Source: an uncultured Eubacteriales bacterium
GTDB lineage: Bacteria; Bacillota; Clostridia; Christensenellales; Aristaeellaceae
Direction of reading: 5' to 3'
DNA length: 64,000 nucleotides
Assembly (NCBI GenBank): GCA_902764915.1
Contig: CACWXY010000005.1
Span: 62,001-126,000 of the forward strand
Below, one piece after another: positions 62,723-64,000 of this stretch. The first letter of the stretch is position 1; every line of letters starts with the position of its first letter. Position numbers and translations under genes: made by a program. Under the pieces are notes generated by a model. It had not been told where the DNA came from, searched no databases, and saw nothing but the letters and a program-made list of their open reading frames with translations.

Positions 62723-64000
62723 TCACCTGACCTTATAGATACTGGCTTCACTGTTTTCAAATACTTTCTCAAACAGTGCATCAAACCGCTGCGGGTCTGC
62801 CCCGTAATCACTGCGCTCATAACTGCTCAGATAAATGTAATCCACCTGATACTTTTCCAGGATTGTCCCGGCATTCTCCGGGGCCGTGTACACCGCAGCG
62901 ATCTCCTGCTTGCGCAGACTCGTGTCTATGCCGTGCCAGTAGAGCCACAGATCCGGTCCGCACACAATATGCCGCCCGGCAATGGAAAGAACCGGGTTCA
63001 GGTGCTGGGTTCCCGTACAGAATACTGCAGAGGGTTCCGTTTCCTCCCTCGCATAGAGTCCGGCTTCCACAGCCGGCGCACCAAAGGCTACATAGTCGGA
63101 TACGCATTCACGCCAGAGGGTCAGTCCTGCCGAAAGGAAGGTTACGATGCATCCTGCCACAGCCATGACCCTGGCGGCGCGAAGCGTGCGCAGGCGATGC
63201 CACAGCATGCCGGCATAATCGGCAGCCGGCATGCACAGGAGAAGCCAGGCCAGATAGAACAGCTTATTATTGTCGTACTCATTGGGCTGAAAGCGGATCA
63301 GCTCCGCCACCAGAACAATCGGCAGGGCCATGGCAAACAGTGCGCGCATGCGCGGTTTCTTTTCAAAGGCAGCCCCCAGCACCAGAAGAAAGGGAAGCCC
63401 GATATTCTTGATATAGAACCAGAAATAGAAATCCCGCATGCCCTGTCCGCTGGGATTGTTGACCCAGTTGAACTGAAACCGGACAAAGGACACATGTTCT
63501 CCGCCCTGGAAAACCTGACGGAACGTAAAGCCAAACAGCTGTCCCGCGCTGCACACCACCGCGATACCGCCATAGAGAAGATACTGCAGCAGCACGTTTT
63601 TCCGATCTTTCTCATGCACCGCGTCATACAGCATAAGCCCCAGCGACATCAGTCCCAGTGCCAGAAACGAATGCGTATGGATCAGGGGAAGCAGACCGCC
63701 CCATATGCCCAGAAGACATAACGTGCGGAGATTGCCCCGGCTGTCCCCATGGAACTGCTCCCACAGCAGATAGATGCAGGGTACGACCATGCAGTATCCG
63801 CCCAGCAGCGTACGCTGCGGCACCAGAAGGTCCGCGATCAGATTGGACCAGCGCAGATTATTCGGTTCTGGCTGATTCGTCGGCGTCTGGTAATATCCCT
63901 CCAATATGGCACGGATACGGGATACCAGCGTCAGCGACCCGTCCCACTCGTACCCGGCCGCCTGATCAAAGTTATACAGAAACCCAAGACCGCCATTGAG
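62723..64000 (-). CDS. Polytopic membrane protein, partial at window edge
   Basis: At least 425 residues are visible; the reading frame stays open to base 64000, so the N-terminus lies outside. Eight or more hydrophobic segments occur in the first 270 visible residues, followed by a soluble C-terminal domain (from about SDYVAFGAPAVEAG) that reads like the periplasmic domain of YfhO/PMT-type glycosyltransferases: APENAGTILEKYQVDYIYLS. It might transfer sugars to cell-wall polymers or lipids, or be a related integral membrane protein. It ends 6 bp before the small protein gene. Confidence 0.7.
   Translation of the reverse strand, partial: LNGGLGFLYNFDQAAGYEWDGSLTLVSRIRAILEGYYQTPTNQPEPNNLRWSNLIADLLVPQRTLLGGYCMVVPCIYLLWEQFHGDSRGNLRTLCLLGIWGGLLPLIHTHSFLALGLMSLGLMLYDAVHEKDRKNVLLQYLLYGGIAVVCSAGQLFGFTFRQVFQGGEHVSFVRFQFNWVNNPSGQGMRDFYFWFYIKNIGLPFLLVLGAAFEKKPRMRALFAMALPIVLVAELIRFQPNEYDNNKLFYLAWLLLCMPAADYAGMLWHRLRTLRAARVMAVAGCIVTFLSAGLTLWRECVSDYVAFGAPAVEAGLYAREETEPSAVFCTGTQHLNPVLSIAGRHIVCGPDLWLYWHGIDTSLRKQEIAAVYTAPENAGTILEKYQVDYIYLSSYERSDYGADPQRFDALFEKVFENSEASIYKVR

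Overview
The window looks like chromosomal DNA of a Gram-positive, gut-type Clostridia (Bacillota) of moderate GC content. The signs are strong AGGAGG-like ribosome sites, several TTG and GTG starts, consensus -35/-10 promoters, and typical families: YesM/YesN two-component pair, LplB/YtcP sugar permeases, a CD1871A-type membrane protein, a heterodimeric ABC exporter under a MarR gene, and GHKL kinases. The species cannot be named from this sequence. No CRISPR array, insertion sequence or intact prophage was found. Gene remnants are common: MATE, ABC exporter, GH39, a CDKGN-type enzyme, a membrane protein with a nonsense codon, and a Fe-S fragment.

Layout. 1-2.9 kb: an empty or decayed stretch, a radical SAM protein, tRNA-Ala(GGC) with promoter and terminator, and a frameshifted MATE remnant. 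2.9-10.6 kb: cytoplasmic GH95 alpha-fucosidase, a PLD-helicase-DUF3427 protein (possible defence) and a phospholipase D. 10.8-13.2 kb: a translationally coupled membrane redox pair, ending in a NapH-like ferredoxin / TlpA-thioredoxin / Ig-like fusion. 13.2-17.1 kb: a truncated enzyme, a secreted Tp47/ZinT/GLUG protein and a flavodoxin, with shared operator-like dyads. 17.1-22.1 kb: GH3 beta-glucosidase plus ribokinase, an interrupted membrane gene and a truncated GH39. 22.1-27.4 kb: esterase, methyltransferase, glycerate kinase, inositol-phosphatase family protein. 27.4-30 kb: an XRE-GNAT fusion regulator and an acidic partner, both preceded by the same 18-bp operator-like dyad. 30-41 kb: a glycan uptake locus (peptidase, two permeases, binding protein, sensor kinase, AraC-type regulator) divergent from a NagZ-like GH3 and a PIG-L deacetylase. 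41.4-49.5 kb: a MATE-ATPase fusion, an adenosine-deaminase/SLOG-like fusion, IPP isomerase, a zinc-ribbon protein with an apparent frameshift, and an acyl-ACP thioesterase. 50.2-57.4 kb: two exported proteins (one an L,D-transpeptidase) around a MarR-ABC-ABC operon. 57.8-64 kb: fumarase, alpha/beta hydrolase, an orphan GHKL kinase coupled to rarA, a small protein and a membrane protein cut by the window edge.

How the genes work together. Several units point to harvest of plant or host glycans: fucose removal, beta-glucoside hydrolysis with sugar phosphorylation, xylan-type remnants, and an inducible importer next to hexosaminidase and deacetylase. The most interesting candidates for undescribed biology are the adenosine-deaminase/SLOG fusion, the XRE-GNAT regulator with its duplicated operator, the Tp47/ZinT/GLUG-flavodoxin unit with GTTAG-N6-CTAAC operators, and the triple-domain redox protein. 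All functional calls come from reading motifs by eye; no database search was run.
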